From the NCBI RefSeq assembly GCF_002272835.1, contig NZ_MLAO01000004.1, positions 124,001-188,000 of the forward strand: a stretch of DNA of 64,000 nt, written 5' to 3'. The translations under genes and the position numbers were made by a program. Below are positions 38,183 to 49,829 of this stretch, piece after piece (position 1 is the first letter of the stretch; each line of letters starts with the position of its first letter). The notes below the pieces were generated by a model. That model was not told where the DNA came from. It made no database searches and was given only the letters and a program-made list of their open reading frames with translations. Origin of the DNA: Helicobacter sp. 11S03491-1 (GTDB taxonomy: Bacteria > Campylobacterota > Campylobacteria > Campylobacterales > Helicobacteraceae).

Positions 38183-38740
38183 CTAGACTTTCATAGTTTC
38201 TTCTTCTTTGCTTCTAGTCATTTCTTCAATTTTTTTTACATACTCATCTGTGTATTTTTGGATTTCTTCTAATCCCTTTTTGCTTTCATCTTCAGTGATT
38301 TCTTTATCTTTCTCAAGTTTTTTGACCTGATTATTAGAATCCTGTCTAATGTTGCGGATAGCTATTTTTGCTTTTTCTCCCATACCTTTAGCCTCTTTGG
38401 CAATTTCTTTTCTTTGTTCTTGAGTCATTGGGGGAAAAAATAATTTAATACAATCACTGTCAGAATTTGGATTGACACCAATATTAGCTTCTTGGATGGC
38501 ACGTTCAATATCTTTGAGAAGATTTTTTTCCCATGGGGTGATGACAATAGTTGTTGCATCTTGAGCAATGACAGAACCAACCTGATTTAAAGGTGTAGGC
38601 GTATCATAATAATGAATACGGATATTATCCAGTATGCTAATGGAGACTTTACCGCTTCTAAGAGTGCTAAAATCCCTACGCAGAGATTCCAATGTTTTAT
38701 CCATATGATTTTTAGTGTAGCTATAAATTTCTCCCAGCAT
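38183..38740 (-). CDS. frr: Ribosome recycling factor
   Basis: Frr splits post-termination ribosomes with EF-G. The 185-aa product has the long-helix bundle pattern, [17 protein letters not shown] at the N-terminus and [34 protein letters not shown], the tRNA-like arm. The start touches the secG stop (one shared base), so the genes are coupled. pyrE follows after 48 nt. Confidence 0.97.
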   Translation of the reverse strand: MLGEIYSYTKNHMDKTLESLRRDFSTLRSGKVSISILDNIRIHYYDTPTPLNQVGSVIAQDATTIVITPWEKNLLKDIERAIQEANIGVNPNSDSDCIKLFFPPMTQEQRKEIAKEAKGMGEKAKIAIRNIRQDSNNQVKKLEKDKEITEDESKKGLEEIQKYTDEYVKKIEEMTRSKEEETMKV

Positions 38741-39108
38741 TATTTTTCCTTTTTGGTTTCCTGATTTTGAGGGGCAAGTGGCGCTAATGGCTTGACAGGT
38801 TCAAGTGTATTTTGCAATGGTGCAGCAGGAACAAGTACTTTTTTGGAGGTTTCAGAGGTATTATCAAGGAGACTTTTATTGTGCTCTTTGTTGTAAATAA
38901 AACCCAAAGAAATTGTATTGACTAAAAATAAAAAGCCTAATAACATTGTTAGTTTTGCCATAAATCCTGCCGGACCTTTTGCGCCAAAAACAGATTCATT
39001 ACTCCCACTATAGACACCAAGACCAATGCTTGAGCTTTTTTGTAGCAAAACTACAATGACGATTAAAATTGCTAAAATGATTTGAATCACAAGGAGTGTA
39101 TTGATCAT
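38740..39108 (-). CDS. secG: Protein translocase subunit SecG
   Basis: SecG assists SecYE in protein export. The 122-aa product has two membrane helices ([19 protein letters not shown] and [20 protein letters not shown]) joined by the loop [23 protein letters not shown], the family signature. A Pro/Ala-rich tail ([18 protein letters not shown]) is longer than in E. coli but usual in Helicobacter. The ATG at 39108 has GGAGAG before it; the frame reaches 39147. Confidence 0.92.
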   Translation of the reverse strand: MINTLLVIQIILAILIVIVVLLQKSSSIGLGVYSGSNESVFGAKGPAGFMAKLTMLLGFLFLVNTISLGFIYNKEHNKSLLDNTSETSKKVLVPAAPLQNTLEPVKPLAPLAPQNQETKKEK

Positions 39109-39178
39109 TATTCTCTCCATAAAATATTTAAGATAAGATTTTACCAAAACTTTATTGATCAGAAGATAAAATTCACAA

Positions 39179-39898
39179 ATGCAAACTATTAAAAATAATC
39201 AAAATTCATTTGCAAGACAAGCTCATGTTTATCAGAAATCTGCCTTGATTCAAACTCGTATTGCTCACCTATTGTTAAATAAACTGCAATATAAATATTT
39301 TTATCATGTCCTTGATATAGGGTGTGGGAGTGGGAGCGTGGCAATAGAGATAGAAAAATTAAAAATAAAAGTAAAAAATTTTATCGGGATTGATATAGCC
39401 AAAGAAATGCTTTTCTATCACCCCAAGCAATTAAATCATATTCAAAATATTAACCTTATATGTGAGGATTTTGAAAAAATCTCTCTTCCTAAAAGCGATT
39501 TGATTATAGCTGCATCTTCTTTGCAATGGGCAAAGAATCTCGAATATATATTGTCTAAAATTGCACAAAATTGCTCAGAAGTTGCATTTGGAATTTACAC
39601 AAACAAAAGTTTAAAAAGTGTGCATAATTTTTTAAACACCTCTTCCCCGCTGCGATCTAAAGAAGCCCTCAAAGATATGCTTGGGAAATATTTTAGAGGC
39701 AAAAGTTATATAGCGCATTTTGAAGAATCCTTTCAAAATCGGCAAGATTTCCTCCGGCATCTAAAAAATTCAGGACTATTAGGAGGAGGCAATTTAAGCT
39801 ATCAAGAAGCAAAATATTTTAGAAATCATATCCCTTACGAAAAAGCAGAATACGAAGTTTTGATATTTATAGGAACCCCCAAGCAAATTACTTCATAG
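39179..39898 (+). CDS. SAM-dependent methyltransferase, BioC-like
   Basis: A 239-aa class I methyltransferase. The start FARQAHVYQKSALIQTRIAHLLL resembles the N-terminus of BioC, motif I is VLDIGCGSGSVAIEI, and the post-I Asp is in FIGIDIAKEM. SSLQWAKN corresponds to the LxLQW motif of BioC, which methylates malonyl-ACP to start biotin synthesis. No other bio gene is adjacent, so malonyl-ACP methyltransferase is likely but not certain. It is divergent from secG. Confidence 0.75.
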   Translation: MQTIKNNQNSFARQAHVYQKSALIQTRIAHLLLNKLQYKYFYHVLDIGCGSGSVAIEIEKLKIKVKNFIGIDIAKEMLFYHPKQLNHIQNINLICEDFEKISLPKSDLIIAASSLQWAKNLEYILSKIAQNCSEVAFGIYTNKSLKSVHNFLNTSSPLRSKEALKDMLGKYFRGKSYIAHFEESFQNRQDFLRHLKNSGLLGGGNLSYQEAKYFRNHIPYEKAEYEVLIFIGTPKQITS

Positions 39899-40105
39899 CC
39901 TAAGAATGCATCACAATATTAAGTTTAAAAATTTTGATGCAATCACTAAGGATACAAATAAAACACAATCTCTTTATCTCCATACTTATAGAAAATTTTA
40001 TAATATTTAACCGGCTTATTTAAGGGCATATTTTGCTGATTAAAATTCTGATCATAATTCTCTTAAGCAACATTTATCAAAACATATTTTTATTTGAACA
40101 ATCAT

Positions 40106-40993
40106 CTATCCATGCCATTCATGAGTTTGATAGGCACTCATTCCCCGCACTACTTCGCCAATACATTCAAGGTTTAATCGACATTTTTGAGCCAAAATTT
40201 TTGTTTTTATATAATCTTTTGGAGCAATGCAAAAAAGCATTTCATACTCTTCCCCGCTTTGATAAATTCGTTTTCTTGGGCAATAAAGTTTAAAGTGAAG
40301 CTTGTTGATTTTGGAGAGACGATTAAGTTCAGTGGCTATTCCATCAGAAATATCTATTCCCAAATGTGCAAAACCTGCTATTTTTTTGATAAATTCCCCA
40401 CGCAACAAGGGATAAAAAAAACGTGATTTTTTATTTCCCCTCCCTCCTCTCAAGAGTTTTATAAGCTCTTGATAACTTTCTCCAATTTTTCCGGTATGGA
40501 CGATTAAGTCCCCTATTTGTGCCTTTTTTCTAAAAAGTATTTTGGGGCATCCTTCTCCTATCATACTAATAGCAAACCCCAATTGACTCCCCCCAATGGT
40601 ATCTCCTCCAATAATTTTAATTTTAAATTTTTTGCAAATTTTTTGTATTCCCAATACCAATTCATCTATAAAGAAATTTGAAATATCTTTTGGTAAAGAT
40701 ATGCCTAAAATAACATATTTAGGAACTGCATTCATAGCTAAAATATCTGAAATATTAACTAAAAATGCCTTTTGTGCAACCTCACTTGGAGAAAACCATC
40801 CCCTCTTAAAATGCACCCCCTCCCAAAACATATCCATTGCATAAACAGGCATAGAAATATCATTAAAAAGACAAAATTCCTCGGATGGAAATAAAATAGA
40901 TTTTTTGTTACAAAAAACGACTCCATCATCTCCGATCCCCTTGGTGATATTACTTTGAATCAATCTCCGAATAAAATAAGATTCTTTGTCCAA
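40106..40993 (-). CDS. thiL: Thiamine-monophosphate kinase
   Basis: ThiL phosphorylates thiamine monophosphate to the diphosphate cofactor, which PorB needs. The 295-aa product has GIGDDGVVF (nucleotide/Mg site), DMFWEGVHFKRGWFSPSEVAQKAF in place of the DxxVEGVHF...KxLA motif, NISDILAMNAVP, GGDTIGG and DISDGIATELNRL. The Asp-rich sites are kept, so it is probably active. The nadC stop is 1 nt upstream of the start, suggesting one transcript nadA-nadC-thiL. Confidence 0.88.
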   Translation of the reverse strand: MDKESYFIRRLIQSNITKGIGDDGVVFCNKKSILFPSEEFCLFNDISMPVYAMDMFWEGVHFKRGWFSPSEVAQKAFLVNISDILAMNAVPKYVILGISLPKDISNFFIDELVLGIQKICKKFKIKIIGGDTIGGSQLGFAISMIGEGCPKILFRKKAQIGDLIVHTGKIGESYQELIKLLRGGRGNKKSRFFYPLLRGEFIKKIAGFAHLGIDISDGIATELNRLSKINKLHFKLYCPRKRIYQSGEEYEMLFCIAPKDYIKTKILAQKCRLNLECIGEVVRGMSAYQTHEWHG

Positions 40994-40994
40994 C

Positions 40995-42838
<1,844 letters not shown>

Positions 42839-42871
42839 ATACTTCCTTTAGGACTTTCTTATATCCTTTCT

Positions 42872-43666
42872 CTAAACAAATATCCCTATTGTATCGCCAA
42901 ATTTTACACTATTTTCTTTTAAAGCAGTTATTTTTATATCTTTCATAAATAAAACAATCGTGGAACCCATTTTAAATAATCCCAACTCCTCGCCCTTTGA
43001 AATTAAAATAGGATTGGAATAAACATAAACTATATTTTGATTGGCTATTTTATTTGTCTGTATTTTTGGTTCAAAATGCAACACCATCTGCCCTACATTT
43101 AAAGCTCCTACAGCCACATAATACATCATTTCTCCTTTTTTGTCTCGCCCAACCACTACAACGCGTTCATTTTGTATAAACAAATCAGTGTTTTTTTTCA
43201 AAGAAGGTTGATTGACACTAAGAAGTTTCCCGGCAAAATAACGCACTTCAAGAATTTCCATATCACAAGGAGCATGATAGTGATGATAATCTTTTGGGGA
43301 AAGATAAAAATTTAAATAACTATACCCCTCTTGTAAATCCTGTTTCAACCCCAACAATGCCGCAACACTATAAGCCATACCCTTAATTTGAAGCGCCCTA
43401 TTCTCTTGAACTTGGGCATATTGCGTGATCAAACAATCACAAGGAGAAATCAGACATTCTTCAGAAGTATCAAACTTCCTGGAAACCTTTAAAGATCTGG
43501 TAAAAAGCGCATTCAAACTTTTATAAGACTGCAATGAATCAAACTCATTCAAATCAATATCAAAAATTTTGACATAAATACTATTGATCACTTTTTGAAT
43601 CGCCCGAGGAAATTCATAATTAGCAAATCTCCCAAAATATCTCGAAACACTATTTGTAATGCCCAT
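42872..43666 (-). CDS. psd: Phosphatidylserine decarboxylase proenzyme
   Basis: Psd makes phosphatidylethanolamine at the inner membrane and cleaves itself to form a pyruvoyl group. The 264-aa product from ATG 43666 (SD AAGGAAGA) contains YLSPKDYHHYHAPCD (catalytic His/Asp region) and the cleavage site LFKMGSTIVLF, with Gly-Ser-Thr as in the LGST motif. The frame reaches 43693, inside the upstream gene. The start shares a base with the stop of the arginyltransferase gene. Confidence 0.95.
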   Translation of the reverse strand: MGITNSVSRYFGRFANYEFPRAIQKVINSIYVKIFDIDLNEFDSLQSYKSLNALFTRSLKVSRKFDTSEECLISPCDCLITQYAQVQENRALQIKGMAYSVAALLGLKQDLQEGYSYLNFYLSPKDYHHYHAPCDMEILEVRYFAGKLLSVNQPSLKKNTDLFIQNERVVVVGRDKKGEMMYYVAVGALNVGQMVLHFEPKIQTNKIANQNIVYVYSNPILISKGEELGLFKMGSTIVLFMKDIKITALKENSVKFGDTIGIFV

Positions 43667-44397
43667 TATTCTTCCTTTTGATAAATTTGCCAAAAAGGCA
43701 CATCAAACAAATCCGGTGCATTCAAAAGCATTTCAAAAGGCTTGAAACGCTCTTTATAACCCATACAATAATGATTTTTAATCCAATATCCCGGATAAAA
43801 ATATTTGAATCTTTTTTCTTTGGCAACCCTTATTTGAGATAGAATATTAAAAGTACCAAGACTCAGATGACTCTCATGATGATCATAAAAAAAATAAATT
43901 GCAGACATGCTATCTAAAAACATATCTACAAGCCCTACACCCACAAGTTTATCATCTAAATAATATGCAAATTCATAACCAAAATCCATAAATCCTGCAA
44001 CAAACATATCCTGATAACTCATTGCATCAATTCCCTTATACTCCCAACCCTTTTTTGTAACCATATGTCGGTGGTATTTATCATACAGAATAAGACGTTC
44101 ATTATCGACAATGGGTTTTGAAATCACAAGTTTGATAAATTTATTTTTATTCAAAACACGTTTATGATTTTTGCTATATTCAAAAACATCTACTAATTGA
44201 CGAATCGAAATGCAATCATTGCAATAGGGGCATACAGGGACAAAAAAATATCTTCCAAATCGCCTCCAACCCCGTTCAAGCAAACCTCTATAAAAATAAG
44301 GACGACATTCTTCAATATACAAATAATAAAATTGGCTTATTTTTGTTTTGATATAACTGCAAGTTTTTTGTTCTGAATAAAATTCAACAATTCGCAT
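43666..44397 (-). CDS. bpt: Aspartate/glutamate leucyl (arginyl)-tRNA-protein transferase, Ate/Bpt family
   Basis: A 243-aa aminoacyl-tRNA-protein transferase that adds an N-degron residue to proteins with acidic N-termini, marking them for ClpAP-type proteolysis. Motifs: CSYIKTKISQFYYLYIEECRPYFYRGLLERGWRRFG, then CPYCNDCISIRQLVD with the Cys cluster of the ATE N-terminal domain, AIYFFYDHHESHLSLGTF and YPGYWIKNHYCMGYKERFKP in the C-terminal GNAT-like half. Coupled to psd. The donor (Leu or Arg) is not certain from sequence. Confidence 0.88.
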   Translation of the reverse strand: MRIVEFYSEQKTCSYIKTKISQFYYLYIEECRPYFYRGLLERGWRRFGRYFFVPVCPYCNDCISIRQLVDVFEYSKNHKRVLNKNKFIKLVISKPIVDNERLILYDKYHRHMVTKKGWEYKGIDAMSYQDMFVAGFMDFGYEFAYYLDDKLVGVGLVDMFLDSMSAIYFFYDHHESHLSLGTFNILSQIRVAKEKRFKYFYPGYWIKNHYCMGYKERFKPFEMLLNAPDLFDVPFWQIYQKEE

Positions 44398-44411
44398 TCT
44401 ATAAAAAACTT

Positions 44412-44933
44412 TTATTTAATATCTGCAAGTTTCAAAGTAAATTCTACTTCACCTCGTCCAACCCTAAGCTCTTTGGCGATAGAATCAATGCTCCAACCAT
44501 CTTGAAACATTGCAACAATACGTTTCTCATCCACATCATTCCCGCTTGAAGAAAAATGCCCAAATTCTCTCACCTTACCCTCAAGTGAAATAATCTTTTC
44601 TTCAAAATAGTCCCTATCTTTATCTAGTGTTTGTTGCATATTTTGTATATGAGAATACAAGTTTGATAAACTTGAATTTAAATTGCTTTTTACTTCGTCT
44701 TTAATATTATTTCCCAATGTAGAATTTGCAAACTCTGCTTGCATCTCATTTTCTTGAATCCACTTTCTTGTTTTGTAAATTTCCTTACTCAATGCCTCAA
44801 TTGCCTTCTCAAGTCGTTGCGTTTTTTTGAGTGATTCTCTATCTTTGATATAATTATACAAAACCAAAAATACCAATACTAATAAAACTAACCCCGATAT
44901 GGCTAATAATAACTCATCAGAACTAAACTCCAT
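44412..44933 (-). CDS. Conserved membrane-anchored coiled-coil protein, DUF6115-like
   Basis: A 173-aa protein with one N-terminal membrane helix (LLLAISGLVLLVLVFLVLYNY), a long coiled coil (about residues 35-125) and a small C-terminal helix-turn-helix-like end (IVAMFQDGWSIDSIAKELRVGRGEVEFTL). The end looks like a short DNA-binding or RNA polymerase region-4-like HTH, seen in such proteins of Campylobacterota. It begins directly after the preceding gene stop. The function is not known. Confidence 0.72.
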   Translation of the reverse strand: MEFSSDELLLAISGLVLLVLVFLVLYNYIKDRESLKKTQRLEKAIEALSKEIYKTRKWIQENEMQAEFANSTLGNNIKDEVKSNLNSSLSNLYSHIQNMQQTLDKDRDYFEEKIISLEGKVREFGHFSSSGNDVDEKRIVAMFQDGWSIDSIAKELRVGRGEVEFTLKLADIK

Positions 44934-45488
44934 TTATATATCCTTTCTTTTATGTTGAATTCTCAGATTTTCTATTTCTTTATTTGCAATATAAGTATCA
45001 AAATCTTGAATATCTCTTTGGTGCATTTGAGTAATTTTGAGTATTTCCTTATCAAATGCCTCTACGAATATGCCTATATAACGTTGTGGAAATACCGGAA
45101 GCTCAAACCTCATATAATACTTTTGCCCTCTTTTGAAATCTGCATTTTCTAAACAAACCACCCCATGCCCTAAAGCACAAATAATCCCCTCTTGTTTTAG
45201 GGGAAGGAAAGTTTCTTCGTGATGTTGGATTAGATTTTCTAAATGAACAAGTTTTTGATAAATCCTTGTCAAAATTTCTATGACTATTCCATCTCCATCT
45301 TGAATTTTATTTTTTAGTTTCAAATGCTCCAAATAATGATTGAAACCATCATTTCCCATATCAGCTAACTTTAAATATTCCTGCTCACATGACTTTGATA
45401 CCTCATCATACCAAACATTCAAGCAACAAGAAACAATACGGGTATAAATGCCATTTTCTTTACAAATCTTTCCATAATCACATCCCAT
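44934..45488 (-). CDS. Conserved hypothetical protein, possibly PilZ-like
   Basis: A 184-aa cytoplasmic protein. The N-terminal half is helical with several Cys. The C-terminal part, with the segments GVVCLENADFKRGQKYYMRF and ELPVFPQRYIGIFVEAF, resembles the beta-barrel of PilZ domains, but the RxxxR and D/NxSxxG c-di-GMP motifs are not present, so a non-binding PilZ variant at best. It overlaps the prenyltransferase by 11 nt and is followed by the coiled-coil gene. The gene set ubiA-type, this gene, coiled-coil gene and psd is also known in H. pylori. Confidence 0.65.
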   Translation of the reverse strand: MGCDYGKICKENGIYTRIVSCCLNVWYDEVSKSCEQEYLKLADMGNDGFNHYLEHLKLKNKIQDGDGIVIEILTRIYQKLVHLENLIQHHEETFLPLKQEGIICALGHGVVCLENADFKRGQKYYMRFELPVFPQRYIGIFVEAFDKEILKITQMHQRDIQDFDTYIANKEIENLRIQHKRKDI

Positions 45489-46356
45489 GAGTTTTGCCTA
45501 TGCCATCAATTAAAATAAAAATAAAAAATACAAAACCCAAATAGCCATTTGTTACAAAAAAAGCCTTAGGAATATTTTTAAAATCCAAACTTACTAAATA
45601 CTGCTCATACACAAGCATTATTATTGAAGCCAAAAGTCCTATATAAGCAAAAATCCAACCTTGAGAAAATCCTATAAATAATGCCCAAAAAATAACAGCC
45701 AAAACATGAAACACTCTGGAAATAATGAGTGTTTTTCGCTCTCCAAAAATAGCAGGGATAGAATATAACCCTTCTTTTTTATCAAATTCAATATCTTGAA
45801 TCGAATACAGTAAATCAAACCCTCCCACCCAAAACACCACCCCCATAGCTAAAAACACACTCCATAGAGTTATCTCTCCTGTAACTGCAATAACCCCTGC
45901 AATAGGAGCTAATCCCAAAGAAATACCCAAAACCAAATGTGCTAAATAACTAAATCTTTTTGTGTAAGAATATCCCCCCAGAATAATCAAAAAAGGGATA
46001 GACAAATAAAAAGCCAATTCATTGATATAATAACTCACCCCTATAAAAATCATTGCATTAAAAATACAAAATAACAAAACTGAAAATGGAGATATTCTAC
46101 CATCTACACTAGGTCTTTTGTCTGTTCTGGAATTTTTTATATCAATATCACGATCGCAATAACGATTAAAACCCATTGCAAAATTTCTCGCACTTACCAA
46201 AGCCAAAATACACAAAAACAAAATTCTAAAACCAAACCATATGCTATTGTTTATCTCTACAGAAGCCACAATCATCGCAATCAAAATAAATGCACCCGAA
46301 AAAATTGTATGCTCAAAAGCAACTAACTCGCTAAATTCTTTAAACTTTTTAAACAC
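45478..46356 (-). CDS. mqnP: UbiA-family prenyltransferase, probably MqnP of menaquinone synthesis
   Basis: A 292-aa integral membrane prenyltransferase with eight or nine helices. The first Asp-rich motif is NRYCDRDIDIKNSRTDKRP, and the second is DLLYSIQDIEFDKKEGLYSIP. In bacteria using the futalosine route this enzyme prenylates 1,4-dihydroxy-6-naphthoate; mqnD in the same window supports MqnP over ubiquinone UbiA. The gene starts 17 nt after the DUF502 gene ends. Confidence 0.85.
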   Translation of the reverse strand: MFKKFKEFSELVAFEHTIFSGAFILIAMIVASVEINNSIWFGFRILFLCILALVSARNFAMGFNRYCDRDIDIKNSRTDKRPSVDGRISPFSVLLFCIFNAMIFIGVSYYINELAFYLSIPFLIILGGYSYTKRFSYLAHLVLGISLGLAPIAGVIAVTGEITLWSVFLAMGVVFWVGGFDLLYSIQDIEFDKKEGLYSIPAIFGERKTLIISRVFHVLAVIFWALFIGFSQGWIFAYIGLLASIIMLVYEQYLVSLDFKNIPKAFFVTNGYLGFVFFIFILIDGIGKTHGM

Positions 46357-46373
46357 TCTTTATTCCCCTATAA

Positions 46374-46916
46374 TCACTTAATACCCAATGAGACAACTTT
46401 TTTTAGACCCTCAGAAACACTCATATCTGATCTTTGTAATTGATCATTTTTTACTCGAAGCAAAATACCTGATGTAGGGTTGGGAGTTGTAGGGACAAAA
46501 ACCCAATAATACCCTTCTTCTTCTTTTGTGATGAAACCTATCACACTATTTCCGGCCAAATCAACATAAGCCACACCCAAATAATTGTCCCCACCTTTTC
46601 CTGAAAACATTTTAATCACATCTTTTAGAACTGCATAAATCGTAGCTACTCCGGGAATCTTGCTAATAATAAATTCAGAAACTTTAATTAATAAAAATTC
46701 TTTATTTTTTTCAAACAAAAACCCTGCATAAATAAGCAAGAGCACCATAACAATCAAAATACTAATTGTCGCGCTTATGCTATTAGCAGTAGTATTAAAA
46801 ATAATTTCAACAAAGCCTTTAATAAAACCAAAAATAAAAGATAAAAACCAAAGCAGGATAATAATAGGCAATAAAACCAAAATTCCCTTGCCTATAAGCC
46901 TAAAAATTGTATTCAT
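46374..46916 (-). CDS. DUF502-family membrane protein
   Basis: A 180-aa inner-membrane protein with two helices near the N-terminus (GILVLLPIIILLWFLSFIFG and ATISILIVMVLLLIYAGFL), then IPGVATIYAVLKDVIKMF and a soluble domain with VFVPTTPNPTSGILLRV, the DUF502 signature. The ATG at 46916 has AAGGAAA; the frame reaches 47087 but there overlaps comEC in another phase. The function of the family is unknown. Confidence 0.8.
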   Translation of the reverse strand: MNTIFRLIGKGILVLLPIIILLWFLSFIFGFIKGFVEIIFNTTANSISATISILIVMVLLLIYAGFLFEKNKEFLLIKVSEFIISKIPGVATIYAVLKDVIKMFSGKGGDNYLGVAYVDLAGNSVIGFITKEEEGYYWVFVPTTPNPTSGILLRVKNDQLQRSDMSVSEGLKKVVSLGIK

Positions 46917-46966
46917 TGCTTTCCTTAATATTTTGATATATTTTACAATTTTTTGACTATAAAAAA

Positions 46967-48289
46967 CTATAAATATTTTAAAAGCAAGAAAATAAAAAAT
47001 CCTACACTCAAAGCATTTAAAAACCAATAGGCAATTTTTGATTTGAATGCATACAAAGAAATACCCACATAAAAAATTACCCACCAAATAGAAGTATAGT
47101 ATTCAATAACAGGGGGTTTTACCAACAAAGCTTTTAATAAAAAATAATCCAAAAAATCTCCCAATCTCAAAAAATGTGATACTAAACTTAATGGGAAAAA
47201 AATAATAAATAAAATACTCACCGGAATCGAAATAAACTGATAAGGAGAAAAATAAGGGAAAAAATAATGCACAATAGAAGTAATATTTAGAAAAATGGCT
47301 ATATCAAAACAAATCCAATAAGGAATTTTGGAAATTTTAGGAAAATGCTTTATAAATAAAAATATATAAAATACTCCCGCAACAGACAAAATAAACCCTG
47401 CATTCAAAACCAATGCCGGAAAAAAAGCGATACAAAATAAGCATACAAAAAACAATAAAGAAAAACTGAAAATTCTAATCCCGCTAAAATAAACAAAAAA
47501 TCCAACTATTGCCATTATAAAAGATCGAAAAAAGGAAGGTTGATAATCCAGAAGCAACAAATATCCAAACATAAAAATCAAAACCAATCCCCCCAAATCA
47601 TAAGCTTCATTTCGATAAGAAAAATAACGCCTTTGAAAATAACGATAAAATGGACGGAATAAAACATATAAAAAAGTGCTCAAAATCCCCAAATGAAATC
47701 CGCTAATGGCAATAATATGGGCTAAACCCAAAGCATTTGATATTTCTCTCCAAGATTTATCCAAAGGATCAGCAATAAATAAGGCGCGATAAAGATTCCC
47801 TATGAGATTGTGTGCATTTCCATCGTTTTGATGTTGTGTATCAATATAGGAGCGTATCTTGTCCCTAAAGTCCCGCTTGTGAAGCAGCGAAATACTATAG
47901 GCATTAATATAACAACTCTTTAAAAATTGCATAAAACTACATTCCCTAATTTGTCCATACACTCGCACATAACGATTAGCAATCATTTTAATATCTTCTT
48001 TGGAAATTGTATAAAAAATATTTCTTTCTAAATCCATGAGTTTCAATACAAAATAATGATCTGTTGCATTTTGATTGTATTTTGAAGTTTTTTTCTTAAA
48101 TTTTTCATATTGTAATAAAACTTGTGCATGAATCTCTTGAGGAGAGGAAAAATCGATTTTTGAGAATTCATAATATTTATGCCCCAAACTATAAACAAAC
48201 ACAACAACTAAAATTCCAATCACCCAAGACCACTCCCTTAGACCACTGATTAACTCAATATTATAAGGAGAGGCGCTAAATTTATTCAC
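46967..48289 (-). CDS. comEC: ComEC/Rec2-family DNA uptake channel protein
   Basis: A 440-aa inner-membrane protein carrying transforming DNA into the cytoplasm. The competence domain is recognised by LGLAHIIAISGFHLGIL and the many helices that follow (GYLLLLDYQPSFFRSFIMAI). The N-terminal OB-like part (YVRVYGQIRECSFMQF) is reduced and the C-terminal metallo-beta-lactamase domain of Bacillus ComEC is absent, as in other Helicobacter ComEC proteins of about this size. It follows dnaB by 3 nt. Confidence 0.88.
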   Translation of the reverse strand: MNKFSASPYNIELISGLREWSWVIGILVVVFVYSLGHKYYEFSKIDFSSPQEIHAQVLLQYEKFKKKTSKYNQNATDHYFVLKLMDLERNIFYTISKEDIKMIANRYVRVYGQIRECSFMQFLKSCYINAYSISLLHKRDFRDKIRSYIDTQHQNDGNAHNLIGNLYRALFIADPLDKSWREISNALGLAHIIAISGFHLGILSTFLYVLFRPFYRYFQRRYFSYRNEAYDLGGLVLIFMFGYLLLLDYQPSFFRSFIMAIVGFFVYFSGIRIFSFSLLFFVCLFCIAFFPALVLNAGFILSVAGVFYIFLFIKHFPKISKIPYWICFDIAIFLNITSIVHYFFPYFSPYQFISIPVSILFIIFFPLSLVSHFLRLGDFLDYFLLKALLVKPPVIEYYTSIWWVIFYVGISLYAFKSKIAYWFLNALSVGFFIFLLLKYL

Positions 48290-48292
48290 TAC

Positions 48293-49771
48293 TTAAATAT
48301 TAACAGCATAAACAGAAGAATCATTGTCTATTTTGGTAGGAGTATAAGCAATTTCACTCTCATGCGCAATATCTTCAAAACGAGTAAAGGCTTTATTAAA
48401 TTGAATTTTAATTGTGTTTGTTTCTCCATTCCTGTTCTTTGCCACAATAATTTCAGCAGGCTCAATTCCCCCACCCCTATATTCATCTCTAGCTTTTTTA
48501 AGTTCATCCTCATAAGCTTTGAGTGCCTTATCATTGCCTTCTTTTTTCAGTTTGGCCAGTTTTTCTTTTTCGCTTCGTTTTTTATAGACTTCATCGCGAT
48601 ACAAAAATAAAATAATATCGGCATCTTGCTCAATCGCTCCAGACTCCCTCAGATCTGACAAAATAGGACGTTTATCCTCTCTACTTTCTAAAGATCGATT
48701 CAGTTGGGAGAGAGCAACAATAGGGATTGCTAACTCTCTTGCTAAGGTTTTAAGCCCTCGACTGATTTCACTAATTTCCTCTTGTCTTGCCATGTCCCCT
48801 CTTCTGCTACTTCCATTACCCATTAATTGCAAATAATCAACAATAGCAACTTCAATATCCGGATTTTTACTTTTAAGCTTGCGGAGTTTGGATCGCAGTT
48901 GATTAATACTCAAAATACTCCCATCATCAATAAATAAATTTTTTGAACTCATCACTTCTGAACACCTGGAAAGTTCCTGCCATTGCATATCATCAAGATT
49001 ACCAACTTTTAATTCTTGCAAAGGAATAGAACTCATAGACGAAAGCATTCTAAGCATCAAGTGTTCTGCAGGCATTTCCAGACTAAAAACAGCTACTCCC
49101 TTATTTTGATTAAGAATCGCTTGAGCCATATTCAAAAATAAGGTCGTCTTTCCCATTGAGGGTCTTGCGCCAATGATAATCAACTCTCCCTTATTGAATC
49201 CTGTTGTAATCTTATTGAGTTCTTTAAATCCGGTATTTAAGCCTGTAAGGACACTATTGCCTCTTGCTTTCATCTCTTTTATAAACTCAACCGTGCTATA
49301 AACAACCTCCTTGCTTGCTTTAAAATCGCTCTGAATACTCTTGATAGAAATATTATAAATCAACCTCTCAATATCATCTAGTATTTCCTCGCTATTTTCC
49401 CCTGTATCAAGAGATTTTTCCCGAAGGACATTGGCTAAAGTATGAAGCTCTCTTTTAATAGAGATATTTTTAAGCTCTCTAATATAAGCCTCAATATTGG
49501 CAATTGGATTAGTAGAGATAATAAACAAGAACTCTTCATCGCTAATTTTTCTATTTTCGGGAATTTTGGAACGTATAAATTCTTCATCCAGGGGCAAATC
49601 TTGTCTAAAAAGTTCCAAGCAAACTTCAAAAATACTTCTATGGGGAATATGAGAAAAATCTTTGGGCTCTAATAAATCTGCAATTTCATCAAACTTACTT
49701 GGATCAAAAATAATTGAAGAAATAACGACACGTTCAATATTAATAGAATGGCTATTTGGAATTTCAGGCAT
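48293..49771 (-). CDS. dnaB: Replicative DNA helicase
   Basis: DnaB is the hexameric 5'-3' fork helicase. The 492-aa product has an N-terminal helical domain (IFEVCLELFRQDLPLDEEFI), Walker A GARPSMGKTTLFLNMA, Walker B VAIVDYLQLM, and the arginine-finger region with LSQLNRSLESREDKRPILSD and SGAIEQDADII. It also has the family insertion near the C-terminus (KLKKEGNDKAL) typical of the H. pylori enzyme. comEC follows closely. Confidence 0.96.
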   Translation of the reverse strand: MPEIPNSHSINIERVVISSIIFDPSKFDEIADLLEPKDFSHIPHRSIFEVCLELFRQDLPLDEEFIRSKIPENRKISDEEFLFIISTNPIANIEAYIRELKNISIKRELHTLANVLREKSLDTGENSEEILDDIERLIYNISIKSIQSDFKASKEVVYSTVEFIKEMKARGNSVLTGLNTGFKELNKITTGFNKGELIIIGARPSMGKTTLFLNMAQAILNQNKGVAVFSLEMPAEHLMLRMLSSMSSIPLQELKVGNLDDMQWQELSRCSEVMSSKNLFIDDGSILSINQLRSKLRKLKSKNPDIEVAIVDYLQLMGNGSSRRGDMARQEEISEISRGLKTLARELAIPIVALSQLNRSLESREDKRPILSDLRESGAIEQDADIILFLYRDEVYKKRSEKEKLAKLKKEGNDKALKAYEDELKKARDEYRGGGIEPAEIIVAKNRNGETNTIKIQFNKAFTRFEDIAHESEIAYTPTKIDNDSSVYAVNI

Positions 49772-49829
49772 TTCTTACTGCTTTATTTCTAAGATTTTAA
49801 ATTCTATCATTTTCATTCATTTTCACTGC

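Noticed and set aside
46917-47087. N-terminal extension of the DUF502 gene
   Set aside because: It lies over the comEC end in another phase, has odd Cys/Phe-rich composition, and a good SD precedes the internal ATG at 46916.
46967-48289. comEC as a truncated gene because the metallo-beta-lactamase domain is missing
   Set aside because: Helicobacter ComEC proteins are normally of this short form.
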